From contig CAZQSM010000003.1 in NCBI GenBank assembly GCA_964596065.1, positions 23,642 through 87,641 of the forward strand: a stretch of DNA of 64,000 nucleotides. The letters run 5' to 3'. Every line of letters starts with the position of its first letter. Positions within the stretch are counted from its first letter, which is position 1. A program made the position numbers and the translations under genes. Origin of the DNA: SZUA-254 sp964596065 (lineage in GTDB: Bacteria; Bacteroidota; Ignavibacteria; UBA10030; SZUA-254). The notes under the pieces are model-generated. The model was not told the origin of the DNA and ran no database searches. It saw only the letters and a list, made by a program, of their open reading frames with translations. Below are positions 19,476 to 27,727 of this stretch, piece after piece.

Positions 19476-19520
19476 AAAAAGAGTCCGTCCGGAGAGCGCG
19501 AAGCCTGCCTCCGGACGGAC
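19476..19520 (-). terminator. Rho-independent terminator after porV
   Basis: A perfect 12-bp stem (19483-19494 with 19509-19520, arm GTCCGTCCGGAG) and a 14-nt loop are followed on the minus strand by TCTTTTT. It lies about 26 bp past the porV stop and separates porU-porV transcription from the M6-like operon. Confidence 0.85.
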
Positions 19521-19546
19521 CCCCGGTCAGTGCCCGGGCCGGATGG

Positions 19547-20683
19547 TCAGACGCCCCACGCGATGAGGAGCGTGAACCGGAGCGTTTCGCTGAGCGGATG
19601 GTTCTCCTCCACGGTCGAGAGGTAACTGAAATCGAACCCGTAGATGTCGTACCTCACCCCCGCACCGAACGTGAGGAACTTGCGGTTGCCGTAGTCCGGG
19701 TGCTCATAGAAATACCCGAACCGAAGGCTGATCAGCTTCGGCTCGCCGTACCAGTATTCCACGCCGGTGCCGATCGTCACCTTCTTCAGGGCGCCGTCCT
19801 CCCAGGCGGTGAAGAGCGCCTTCGGGAGGTTGTCGGGCGGCGGGGGGTCGCCGATCGGAACGCCCTGGTCGTTCACCGGCGCCGGGTGACGGCGGATGAG
19901 GATCCGGCTGAAATCGACGACGTAGGTGACGTTGTTGTACTGGCTCTTGAGCACGTCGACCGCCAGGCCCAGCCGCAGCTGGGTGGGGATCGGGTCGGCC
20001 TGGTCGGCGTCGATGTAGGTCAGCTTCGGGCCGAGGTTCGAGAGGTTGAACCCGACGCTGAACCTGTTGCCGATCTCCCCGAGGTTGCGCGGGCGCCAGA
20101 GTGCGCCGATGTCGAAGCTCACCGTCGAGGCCACGCCCTTCCGGTCCTGCCCCTGCACGTTGAAGGGGGCCAGAGAGCTGTGGATGTACCGGAGGTTGAT
20201 GCCCACGCCGAGGTCGTCGGTGACCCTGGTCGCGTAGCCGACCGTGGCGGCCATTTCGAACGCGCGGAAGGTGCTGATCACTTCGGGGCCGTCGGCGGAG
20301 GTCTCGGAGAATTCCCCGAGGCTCAGGTAGGTGATGCTCGCGCCGAACGTCCCGTCCACGTCGGGCAGGTAGTTCCGGTACGCGACGTAATCGTAGAACA
20401 GGTCGGACTGCTGGAACTGCGGGAGCCAGGCGGAGTGGGTCAGGCTGACCTCCTGCCCGAACAGGAACGCGAGTCCGGCCGGGTTCCAGAAATTCGCCGA
20501 GGCGTCGTTCGCGAGCGCGACCCCCGCCTCGCCCATCGCGTCAGCGCGGGCGTTCGGGGCGATCAGCAGGAAGGGCACCGCCGACTCTCCCTGGGCCGGT
20601 GCCGGCGCCGGCAGCAGCGCCCCCGTGATCACGCCGAGGGCCAGGAGCCCCTTGAGCAACCGTGATAATCTGGATACAAACAT
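19547..20683 (-). CDS. porV: PorV (LptO), T9SS outer-membrane shuttle protein
   Basis: The 378-residue barrel protein has a signal peptide ending in PAPAQG. It carries the characteristic opening VPFLLIAPNARADAMGEAGV and NDASANFWNPAGLAF of the PorV/PorQ branch of the FadL-like family. In the T9SS, PorV collects cargo emerging from SprA and delivers it to the PorU sortase complex. Length, N-terminal motif and position directly downstream of porU all favour PorV over PorQ. A good AGAGGAAA ribosome site precedes the ATG. A strong terminator follows. Confidence 0.88.
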   Translation of the reverse strand: MFVSRLSRLLKGLLALGVITGALLPAPAPAQGESAVPFLLIAPNARADAMGEAGVALANDASANFWNPAGLAFLFGQEVSLTHSAWLPQFQQSDLFYDYVAYRNYLPDVDGTFGASITYLSLGEFSETSADGPEVISTFRAFEMAATVGYATRVTDDLGVGINLRYIHSSLAPFNVQGQDRKGVASTVSFDIGALWRPRNLGEIGNRFSVGFNLSNLGPKLTYIDADQADPIPTQLRLGLAVDVLKSQYNNVTYVVDFSRILIRRHPAPVNDQGVPIGDPPPPDNLPKALFTAWEDGALKKVTIGTGVEYWYGEPKLISLRFGYFYEHPDYGNRKFLTFGAGVRYDIYGFDFSYLSTVEENHPLSETLRFTLLIAWGV

Positions 20684-20799
20684 GGCGAATTTCCTCTAAT
20701 GTGGAAGTGAAAAATGAATTGGGATGCCTTCAAAAACCAGCGTGCCAGGGGATTGAAATGTACTTTTTTCCGTTATGAGAAGCAACCGATCCCCCGCGG

Positions 20800-23700
20800 T
20801 CACCGTGTAACACTCAACTTTCCGAGCGCTTCGCCCGAGTATTTTCCGTCGACGGTCCGCGCGATCACCTTGTAGAGATAGACACCGTTGGCCAGCTCGT
20901 CGCCCTCCCGGTCGCGGCCGTCCCAAGGGAGCTTGACGAACCGCTCACCGAAGCCGCGGCCTTCGACCGAATTGATCAGCCTCCCCGCGACGGTGTAGAT
21001 TTTCACCTCGACGTCGACCGGCGACGTCTGGTTGTGCTCGAACGTGAAATTCGTGGCCCGGCTGAACGGGTTCGGGTAATTGTACACGTTTGCCAGCCGG
21101 AGTCCGCCGGCGCCGCCGACGCTGAACACCGTCTCTCCGGTTGAGGAGTTGTTCCAGGTGTCCCAGGCTCGCATCCTGATCCTGTGCGTGCCGGCCGGGA
21201 GCGGACCCAGCGCGTGTGTCACCACCCCCTCGCGGTAGGTGTCGGGCCTGCTCCGGTAGCTGTCGCTCAGGTCGATGCCCGCGGGCTGGTCGTCGATCCA
21301 CGCCTCGAGGCCGTGCCCGATCCCCGCCCTCGACGTGTTCACGCCGCTCGAATCGGCGATGTCGACGATCAGCGTGGGCGACGACGAGACTTCGTCCCCC
21401 GGCCGGAAGTCGCGCGAATCGAGGTAGAGGCTCAGCACCGGTCCATGCGCGTCGGGCGGCGCAGTGGTGTCGGTCCCGGCGATCCTGATGTTCCGGGTGT
21501 ACCCGGAGCCGTCGGTCGACTGGTTCCAGGTGTAGATGGCGATGCGCCCGTTCTCCTCGCCGTACGAGATGTCCTTCGGGACGATGAAATCGGCAGCGAG
21601 CCGGTCGAGCGCGGCGGTCGCCTCCCCCCTGAACAGGATGTTGCCGGAGGCCCGGTAGCGGTAGGTCCCGGCGGTCGGATCGTTGATGGTCACCAGCCGG
21701 TCGGCGTCGTAGACCGAGACGCGCGCTGAACCCGACCAGGCCGGCGCGCCCGCGTCCGGGGCGATCCGCGCGGACACCGAGGAGAGCCCGAGCGCGTAGA
21801 GGTCCACCACCTGGTCGGCGGGACGGTGGTTGACCGAATCGACGACGACGAACCGCTTCGGGAACGCCGGGATGAGCGCCGGGTCCCCGAGGATGAAGTA
21901 TTTTTCGTCGTTCGATCCGGTGAGCACCTGCTTGGTCCGGAACATCGCGTCCCCGAGACGTTGCGTCACCATCCGTCCGAGCGAGTCCTCCTCGAAGAGG
22001 TAGGAGAAGAATGTCGAATTCATCCGGAGGTTCTGGAAGGCGTACACGACGCGGGTCGCTGAGAGTCCCGCGATCGCCCCCGCTCCGGGCTTCGCGGTCA
22101 GGATTTCGGCCCCGCTCTGGTCCGCGATCGCGTCGAAGTAGGCGTAGTTGCAGGTGGCCGCGATGAGGATGAAATATTTCCCCTTGTTGGTGAGGAGCGG
22201 GATGTCGTCCTCTCGGACGAACACCGCCTCGTGGGTCCAGAGCCGCGGATTGCCGTGTCCGGAAAAATTGAGGACGAGCGTGCCGCGGTTGATCGCGTCC
22301 CGGATGGCCTTGTTGACGCCCGGCTTCCGCCTCCCCGCCGCGGCGATCTCCGTCGGGTAATCGAAGAGGTAGATTTTTTCGCGGTCGAAGAGGTCCGGAA
22401 GGACGTTCGCGACGTTCTCGCCGTGCTGCAGGTGGAGGAAGCGGTCGTCGTCGCCGGCAGCGGCGAGGCCGTCGTCGGCGACGAACGTAACGAGGGTTTT
22501 CCACGTGTCCATCACCGGCGCGGTTTCGTACTCGATGATCTTGTCCACCATCGTCGACGCCTCGGAGGCGTTCTGCGCGGTCAGCCTCCCGAGCGCGAGC
22601 TGGACCCTCTCCGACCCGTCGACGAGGGCGAAGTAGTCGTCCGAGGCGTACGTGTCGATCGGCCTGAAGGTGGCCTCGGTTTCCCACGGGGGCATCAGCA
22701 TCGGCCCCGACGCCACTGCCCGCCGGTAATCGTAATCGCCGTCGCCGAGCAGGAGCGCGTACCGCGGGGGTGGCGTCTGCGTTTGGACGGCGTACTTGAA
22801 GTAATTCCGGATGGCGACCGGCGAGGGGATCCCCCCGCCGAACTCATTGTAAATATGCTCCACGTTCACCACGCGCACGGCGAGATACGACGGGCCCGGC
22901 CGTTCGCGGAACGCCTTCAGCCTGTTCGCCGCGCCGAGCAGCGACGGGTGGGCCACGATGATCATGTCGGCGACGCCGGGGTCGCCGTGGAGGTCCTGGT
23001 TCGGCACCGGGACGATCGCCGCCGGGGTGAGGTACCCGTTCGGCCCCGCCAGGGCGATATGCCGCCGGGCGCCCGGGGTCCCGGCCGCGCGGAACGCGCA
23101 GGTGTCGGAATGATTGTCGGTGACGATCAGCGCCGGGGAATCGTGCGCGCTCACGTCGAACGCCCGCACGGCCGTGCCGCTGAACCCGGTGACGCGGTAT
23201 TCGATGACGGCGCCGGTGTCGGGCATGTGGAACGAGATCCGGTCGGCCTGGACGACCGTGCGGCGTTCGTAGAAAACTTCGTACCAGTCGAGGTACCCGG
23301 TCCCGGCGGAGCTCCCCGACGCGTACGCGATGTTGAGCAGGCTCTGGCCGTCCCCCCAGGACACCGTCGCGGCGCGGTCCGCGGTCGAGAAGAGCACCTG
23401 GTCGTGGAAGTAGCTGCCGACCACCGTGCCGGGAACCGTCACCGCGGTGCCGAGCTGCAGGCCGTGGTCCGAGACGACGAACGACGAGGTCGACGACGCC
23501 CTCGACCCGAACCGGAACCGGTAGCGGATCGTCGAACCGGCGATCAGCCCCGGGAGCTGGTGCGCGTACGTCAGCCGGTCGCCGGCGTTGAACGACTGCC
23601 CGAGCCAGGAGAGACCCGACGCGAGGATGTTCTGCCGGTCGTCCTCCCTGAACAGTTTCCCCTCGACCGAGCCGGCGGCGTAGTCGGCCGCCGGCGCCGC

Positions 23701-24813
23701 ACCCAGGACGGGCATCGGCCTGCCCGGCGCGCCGCCGTAGGTAATCCAGTAGTAGCTGGTCTCCCAGAAACGGTTCACCGTGTGCGAGAGGCGTCCGGAG
23801 GCGGGATCATACTTCCACCCGCGCGTCGCCGTGGCGTAGAAAATCACCTCGTCGGACGGGTCTAGGACGCCGGGGCTCCCCGCGTCGTTCACGATCCTGG
23901 CGACCTCCACGAGGTCGTCGGCGACCGGAGCGAGGGGATTCAACGGGAGCTCGGCCCCCCCGTTCCCGAAGACGCGGATCGATCGCGGGTCTGTCGAGGC
24001 GGGAACTCCCGCGCCGGCGAGCATCTGTCCCGTCAGCCGGTAGATTCCCTCTTCGGTCACCGAGAGTTTCAGCCAGGCCCCCTGCGCGAGCACGCTGCCC
24101 GCAAGCCGGGTGGTGCGCGTCGCGTCTCCCGTCCGTCCCTGCCGCCCGGAGACCGGGGAAGGTTCCTGCCCGCGCGGGTCGTTCACGGCGATTCCCGCCG
24201 CCATCGGGTCGGCGCCCGGCCGCCCGGGCGCGGGTGCGTCGGAGCTGACGCGGACGACGATGCGGGAATACCGGCGGAGAACGCGCGACGCCGGATCGTA
24301 CCGGAGGGGGGCGATCACGAGGTTGCCGAGGATCGTCCCGCGGACCGCGCCGACGTCGGTGAGCACGGCGATGTCGGCGGGAAGAAAGCCGGTTGTCCCG
24401 TAGAGGGCCGGATCGGGACGGTGGATCCACGATGGGACGTCGCCGCCGCCGGCGAGGTCCGGCGCCGGGGCAAGGAGGACGCCGGAGGTGTCGGAGTATT
24501 CGGCGTCGAGGATCTCGACCCTGTGCCCGCCCGTACCGACGAGGAGGGGGACCGTGCGGACGGAAATGTACGGCGACCCGGGTCGGATCTCCGGCGGGGC
24601 GCCGCCGCCTTCGAAGTCGAACTGCAGCGAGGTTCCGCCCGGGACCGGCCGGGGAACCGCGGGCAGCCATTGGGGCGTGAATTCCACCACGACGCTGACC
24701 GGGTCGGAGGAGAGCACCACCACGTCACCGCGCGACGAGGCCGGGGCGCGGGCCACGGCGACCAGCGCCAGCGCGAACGTCACTATGAGATATGTCCCCT
24801 GGTATCGTCCCAT
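20800..24813 (-). CDS. porU: PorU, gingipain-fold sortase of the type IX secretion system
   Basis: The 1337-residue protein has a signal peptide and an N-terminal propeptide-like beta region. Its C25 (gingipain) caspase-like domain holds the catalytic pair His853 (NFSGHGNP) and Cys888 (IAATCNYAYFD). The C-terminal type A sorting domain (YNYPNPFSRATNFTF ... GVYLYKVIART) is kept in mature PorU. PorU removes cargo sorting domains and attaches anionic LPS or another amine at the cell surface, working with PorV, whose gene follows. The start at 24813 lies immediately after the U-run of the upstream ncRNA terminator, so porU needs its own promoter or read-through. Confidence 0.93.
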   Translation of the reverse strand: MGRYQGTYLIVTFALALVAVARAPASSRGDVVVLSSDPVSVVVEFTPQWLPAVPRPVPGGTSLQFDFEGGGAPPEIRPGSPYISVRTVPLLVGTGGHRVEILDAEYSDTSGVLLAPAPDLAGGGDVPSWIHRPDPALYGTTGFLPADIAVLTDVGAVRGTILGNLVIAPLRYDPASRVLRRYSRIVVRVSSDAPAPGRPGADPMAAGIAVNDPRGQEPSPVSGRQGRTGDATRTTRLAGSVLAQGAWLKLSVTEEGIYRLTGQMLAGAGVPASTDPRSIRVFGNGGAELPLNPLAPVADDLVEVARIVNDAGSPGVLDPSDEVIFYATATRGWKYDPASGRLSHTVNRFWETSYYWITYGGAPGRPMPVLGAAPAADYAAGSVEGKLFREDDRQNILASGLSWLGQSFNAGDRLTYAHQLPGLIAGSTIRYRFRFGSRASSTSSFVVSDHGLQLGTAVTVPGTVVGSYFHDQVLFSTADRAATVSWGDGQSLLNIAYASGSSAGTGYLDWYEVFYERRTVVQADRISFHMPDTGAVIEYRVTGFSGTAVRAFDVSAHDSPALIVTDNHSDTCAFRAAGTPGARRHIALAGPNGYLTPAAIVPVPNQDLHGDPGVADMIIVAHPSLLGAANRLKAFRERPGPSYLAVRVVNVEHIYNEFGGGIPSPVAIRNYFKYAVQTQTPPPRYALLLGDGDYDYRRAVASGPMLMPPWETEATFRPIDTYASDDYFALVDGSERVQLALGRLTAQNASEASTMVDKIIEYETAPVMDTWKTLVTFVADDGLAAAGDDDRFLHLQHGENVANVLPDLFDREKIYLFDYPTEIAAAGRRKPGVNKAIRDAINRGTLVLNFSGHGNPRLWTHEAVFVREDDIPLLTNKGKYFILIAATCNYAYFDAIADQSGAEILTAKPGAGAIAGLSATRVVYAFQNLRMNSTFFSYLFEEDSLGRMVTQRLGDAMFRTKQVLTGSNDEKYFILGDPALIPAFPKRFVVVDSVNHRPADQVVDLYALGLSSVSARIAPDAGAPAWSGSARVSVYDADRLVTINDPTAGTYRYRASGNILFRGEATAALDRLAADFIVPKDISYGEENGRIAIYTWNQSTDGSGYTRNIRIAGTDTTAPPDAHGPVLSLYLDSRDFRPGDEVSSSPTLIVDIADSSGVNTSRAGIGHGLEAWIDDQPAGIDLSDSYRSRPDTYREGVVTHALGPLPAGTHRIRMRAWDTWNNSSTGETVFSVGGAGGLRLANVYNYPNPFSRATNFTFEHNQTSPVDVEVKIYTVAGRLINSVEGRGFGERFVKLPWDGRDREGDELANGVYLYKVIARTVDGKYSGEALGKLSVTR

Positions 24814-24820
24814 TCAAATC

Positions 24821-24856
24821 AAAAAAAAACCGGGTGTCGGAAACTCCGACGCCCGG
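24821..24856 (-). terminator. Intrinsic terminator of the upstream small RNA
   Basis: A 12-bp stem with one C-A mismatch (24845-24856 with 24830-24841) and a 3-nt loop is followed on the minus strand by nine T residues (24829-24821). It points toward porU but ends 8 bp before the porU ATG, and there is no protein gene upstream on this strand to terminate. Confidence 0.85.
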
Positions 24857-25021
24857 CAAGCTCACACAGGATCATGAACATCCGTTTTTGTCAGAGGTCT
24901 TCGCGCTACCTGAATTCCACGTTCCGCCGCCGATGGCGGTTGAACGCTGATTCCCGCTGCCTAAACCTTTAACAAAAAGCTATGCTCAGGACTCCGTGTG
25001 ATTGACCCTGGTTCGATACGC
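24821..25021 (-). ncRNA. Predicted ~200-nt structured RNA, 6S RNA candidate
   Basis: A near-consensus promoter, no plausible ORF and a strong terminator delimit about 200 nt. The RNA can fold into one long rod. 24993-25001 pairs with 24862-24871, 24982-24987 with 24876-24881, 24970-24978 with 24885-24893 and 24963-24968 with 24895-24900. A large internal loop (about 19 and 16 nt) and an apical hairpin (24920-24946) complete it. Size and the closing stem/central bubble/apical hairpin layout match 6S RNA, which traps sigma-70 RNA polymerase by mimicking an open promoter. The 6S identity is inference from architecture only; it could be another regulatory RNA or a long porU leader with attenuation. 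Confidence 0.6.
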
Positions 25022-25027
25022 AGGATA

Positions 25028-25056
25028 AATATAGAGAAAGCGGGAGATATTGTCAA
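25028..25056 (-). promoter_or_regulatory. Strong sigma-70 promoter of the small RNA
   Basis: Perfect TTGACA (25056-25051), 17-bp spacer, TATATT (25033-25028) on the minus strand, with a predicted start near 25021. It is the best -35/-10 pair I saw in the window, as expected for an abundant RNA. Confidence 0.7.
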
Positions 25057-25064
25057 GGCGAAGG

Positions 25065-25093
25065 TTGATTTTCTCCCCGAAAATGCGTAAATT
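25065..25093 (+). promoter_or_regulatory. Possible sigma-70 promoter for the eight-gene plus-strand operon
   Basis: TTGATT (25065-25070), 17-bp spacer, TAAATT (25088-25093). A start near 25100 would exclude the earlier in-frame ATG at 25083 and supports the ATG at 25134. Confidence 0.3.
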
Positions 25094-25133
25094 AAATCGC
25101 AATCCGGGACGTTTTCTCCACTCCTCTCCGGCC

Positions 25134-25997
25134 ATGAGCAAAAACCTGGGAATATTATTCGTAGCGAGCGAGGCCGATCCGTTCATCCGGACCGGCAGCC
25201 TCGCCGACCTGGCGGGAAACATCCCGAAGGCGATCAAGAATTCCGGCCACGACGTCCGCGTCGTCCTCCCAGGATACAGCTGCATCAACGGGAGGAAGTT
25301 TCAGATCCATAACCTCCTCCGGATGAAGGACATCTGCGTGCCGGTGGCGGGGTCCACCGAGTTCGGGCAGGTGCGCTCGTCCTACCTCAACGGCGAGACG
25401 CACAAGGTCCTCGTCTATTTCCTCGCGAACGAGCGCTACTTCAACCGCGAGGGCCTCTACGCGAACCCGCTGACCAAGAAATACTTCCCCGACAACGACG
25501 AGCGGTTCATCTTTTTCTGCCGCGGCGTCCTCGAAACGCTGAAGCGGCTCCGCTGGCAGCCCGACGTGATCCACTGCAACGACTGGCAGACGGCGCTCAT
25601 CCCGGCATACCTGAAGACCATCTATAAAAACGACCCCTTCTTCCGGAACGTGAAAACGGTCTTTACCGTCCACAGCCTCGCTTCCCACGGCACGTTTCCG
25701 AAAAGCGCCTTCGACAAGAGCGGCCTACCGCTCGAACTCTTCCCCGCCAACGGCGGTCCCGCGGGGCGGCTCAATTTCATGAAGGCGGGCCTCACGTGCG
25801 CGGACGTCGTCACCACGATCGGCGCCCGGGCCGAAAAGGGGATCCGCCACTCGAGCCAGTCTGACATCGAACAGCTCTTCCAGGACAGGAAACAATCCAT
25901 CATCACGCATGCGACCGACCACACCCGCAACGGGGGCGTGGAAATTCTCGCCCGTCAGTTCATGGACATCTACGCCTCGCTCGCCAAGAATGGCTGA
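25134..25997 (+). CDS. Glycogen/starch synthase N-terminal (GT5) domain protein, C-terminal domain absent
   Basis: The 287-residue protein covers only the GT5 N-terminal Rossmann domain: LGILFVASEADPFIRTGSLADLAG, then HCNDWQTALIP and VFTVHSLASHG. Full glycogen synthases have about 480 residues; here the C-terminal GT1 domain with the catalytic Glu and nucleotide site is missing and the stop is followed at once by gmhB. The substrate-binding KTGGLADV loop reads RTGSLADL (R19, S22), which argues against normal ADP-glucose transfer. Similar short GlgA-like proteins are annotated in Bacteroidota, so this is probably a distinct family, not a recent truncation. I chose 25134 over 25083 because homology begins there. 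First gene of the operon. Confidence 0.75.
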   Translation: MSKNLGILFVASEADPFIRTGSLADLAGNIPKAIKNSGHDVRVVLPGYSCINGRKFQIHNLLRMKDICVPVAGSTEFGQVRSSYLNGETHKVLVYFLANERYFNREGLYANPLTKKYFPDNDERFIFFCRGVLETLKRLRWQPDVIHCNDWQTALIPAYLKTIYKNDPFFRNVKTVFTVHSLASHGTFPKSAFDKSGLPLELFPANGGPAGRLNFMKAGLTCADVVTTIGARAEKGIRHSSQSDIEQLFQDRKQSIITHATDHTRNGGVEILARQFMDIYASLAKNG

Positions 25998-26581
25998 TGG
26001 GAAGCATGGCGGTATTTCTCGACCGTGACGGCACGGTCAACGAGGAAGTCGATTTTCTCACCTCCCCCCGGGACCTCCACCTGATTCCCCGTTCAGCCGA
26101 CGCGATCCGGAAGGCCAACGAACTCGGCCTTAAGGTGTTCATCGTGACCAACCAGTCGGGCGTCGCCCGTGGCCTGATCACCGAAGCCGGGCTCGACGAA
26201 GTGCACCGGACCCTCACCGAACGCCTCGCGGAACAGCGCGCGCGCGTCGACCGCATCTACTATTGCCCCCACCATCCCTCCGAGGGCGCCGACGGCTACC
26301 GCCGGGACTGCGACTGCCGGAAGCCGAAGACCGGCATGATCGACCGGGCGGTGAGGGAGTTCGGGATCGATCCCGCGCGATCCTACGTTATAGGTGATCG
26401 GACCGTCGACGTGGAAATGGCGAAGAACGCGGGCGCCCGGGCCATCCTCGTGCTCACCGGCTACGGCAGGGCCGAGCGGGAACTCTGCGAGCGGGACCGC
26501 ATCCCCCTCGACTACGTCGCCGGCGACCTCTACGACGCGATGGAATACGTCGCCGGCCACCTCCACAACGAACCAGCATAA
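25997..26581 (+). CDS. gmhB: D-glycero-D-manno-heptose-1,7-bisphosphate 7-phosphatase (GmhB-like, HAD)
   Basis: The 194-residue HAD phosphatase begins AVFLDRDGTVNEEVDF (catalytic DxD) and has FIVTNQSGVARG (motif II). It then has the GmhB-type zinc loop CPHHP...CDCRKPKTGM (motif III Lys) and VIGDRTVDVEMAKNAG (motif IV). GmhB removes the 7-phosphate in ADP-heptose synthesis for LPS inner core. The start codon overlaps the preceding stop (TGATG). Being in a cluster with Lpt permeases nearby fits an LPS-making cell; histidinol-phosphatase function is the usual alternative but less likely given the zinc loop. Confidence 0.88.
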   Translation: MGSMAVFLDRDGTVNEEVDFLTSPRDLHLIPRSADAIRKANELGLKVFIVTNQSGVARGLITEAGLDEVHRTLTERLAEQRARVDRIYYCPHHPSEGADGYRRDCDCRKPKTGMIDRAVREFGIDPARSYVIGDRTVDVEMAKNAGARAILVLTGYGRAERELCERDRIPLDYVAGDLYDAMEYVAGHLHNEPA

Positions 26582-26586
26582 TCCGG

Positions 26587-27726
26587 ATGATCAACGCCAT
26601 GAAATTCGCGGTCCCCCTCCTGCTCGCAGGCCTCCTCCTCCTCGCCCAGGCGGGATGTTCCGACGACCCGAACGCGTCGGGGGAGCGCCTCCTCCCCGAC
26701 TCATTGAGCATCGTCGAAGTCACCGCGCTCGCGACGTCCGACACCAGCTACCTCGCCCGCATCGGCGGCAACCAGGCCACGCTCCTCCTCGGCACGACGC
26801 CGGGCTTCGAAGCGCGCTCGCTCCTGCGCTTCTCCTTTCCCGCGTTCGACACGACCTTCCGGATCGATTCGTGCGTGATCAGGTTCAGGCCGTCGTACCG
26901 GCTGCCCGACAGCGGGGGGACGCTTTCGTTCACGATCCATGAAATGACCGCCTCCTGGAGCAACGCGTCGTTCCGGTGGGACAGCGTTCCGAACTCCTTC
27001 AACCCGGCGGTCTCGGGCTCGTTCTCGGGGAGCGTCTCGGCGGCCGATACGCTGCTGCGGGTACACCTCGACACCGCCCTCATCCGCTCCTGGCTCAGGG
27101 CCGGCACCGGCTCGCTCATGATGGTCCCCGCCCCCGGGCAGTCGACGGTCGTCGGTTTCCACAGCCCCTTGCAGGTCGCGCTCGGGCTCCAGCCGGTGCT
27201 CGAGATCAGTTATCGCGGCGCGGCCGACACCACGCTGAAGCTCTCCCGGAACGGGAACGAGGCCGTGTTCGTCGCGGACGGGGGCATCCCCGCCGTCGGC
27301 GGGCTCGCGGTGCTCCAGGGCGGCGTCGCCTACCGGGGCCGGATCCGGTTCGACTCCCTCTCGCTGCCGGCCGGGGTCGGCATCGCCCAGGCGTTCTTCG
27401 AGATGACGCCCAATCCCGGCCTCCCGCCGGGGCCCGGGGCGTCGAGGGATTCCCTGAGCATCTCGTTCGTCCAGGACCGCTCGTTCCCGCTCGATTCGAT
27501 CGTGCTCTCGGGTTTCTGTTACCCCGTCACCGTGAACGGCCTGAAGATCTACCGGGCCGACATCAAGACCTACGTCCAGCTCTGGAACACCCGCGAGCCC
27601 AACGAGGGGATCGTCCTCAGGACTCTCGCCGAGTACGGTACGCTCGACCGGTTCGGCTTCTACGACGCGACGGCCGCCGACTCGCTCCGCCCCAGGATCC
27701 GCATCACCTACACACAATTCCCCTGA
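26587..27726 (+). CDS. Lipoprotein with DNRLRE-like beta domain, function unknown
   Basis: The 379-residue protein carries a lipobox (LLLAQAGC), giving Cys23 as the lipidated residue. The mature part begins with a repeat-free Ser/Thr-rich beta domain: FEARSLLRFSFPAFDTTFRIDSCVIRF ... SFTIHEMTASWSNASFRWDSVP. This resembles the DNRLRE domains of Bacteroidota-lineage surface proteins. It starts 5 bp after gmhB and ends 1 bp before the next gene, which encodes an outer-membrane barrel; the pair may work together at the outer membrane. I cannot assign a function. Confidence 0.65.
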   Translation: MINAMKFAVPLLLAGLLLLAQAGCSDDPNASGERLLPDSLSIVEVTALATSDTSYLARIGGNQATLLLGTTPGFEARSLLRFSFPAFDTTFRIDSCVIRFRPSYRLPDSGGTLSFTIHEMTASWSNASFRWDSVPNSFNPAVSGSFSGSVSAADTLLRVHLDTALIRSWLRAGTGSLMMVPAPGQSTVVGFHSPLQVALGLQPVLEISYRGAADTTLKLSRNGNEAVFVADGGIPAVGGLAVLQGGVAYRGRIRFDSLSLPAGVGIAQAFFEMTPNPGLPPGPGASRDSLSISFVQDRSFPLDSIVLSGFCYPVTVNGLKIYRADIKTYVQLWNTREPNEGIVLRTLAEYGTLDRFGFYDATAADSLRPRIRITYTQFP

Positions 27727-27727
27727 C

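Noticed and set aside
20684..20799. TGGCACG sequence before porV as a sigma-54 promoter
   Set aside because: The -12 GC is replaced by TT, so only half of the element is present.
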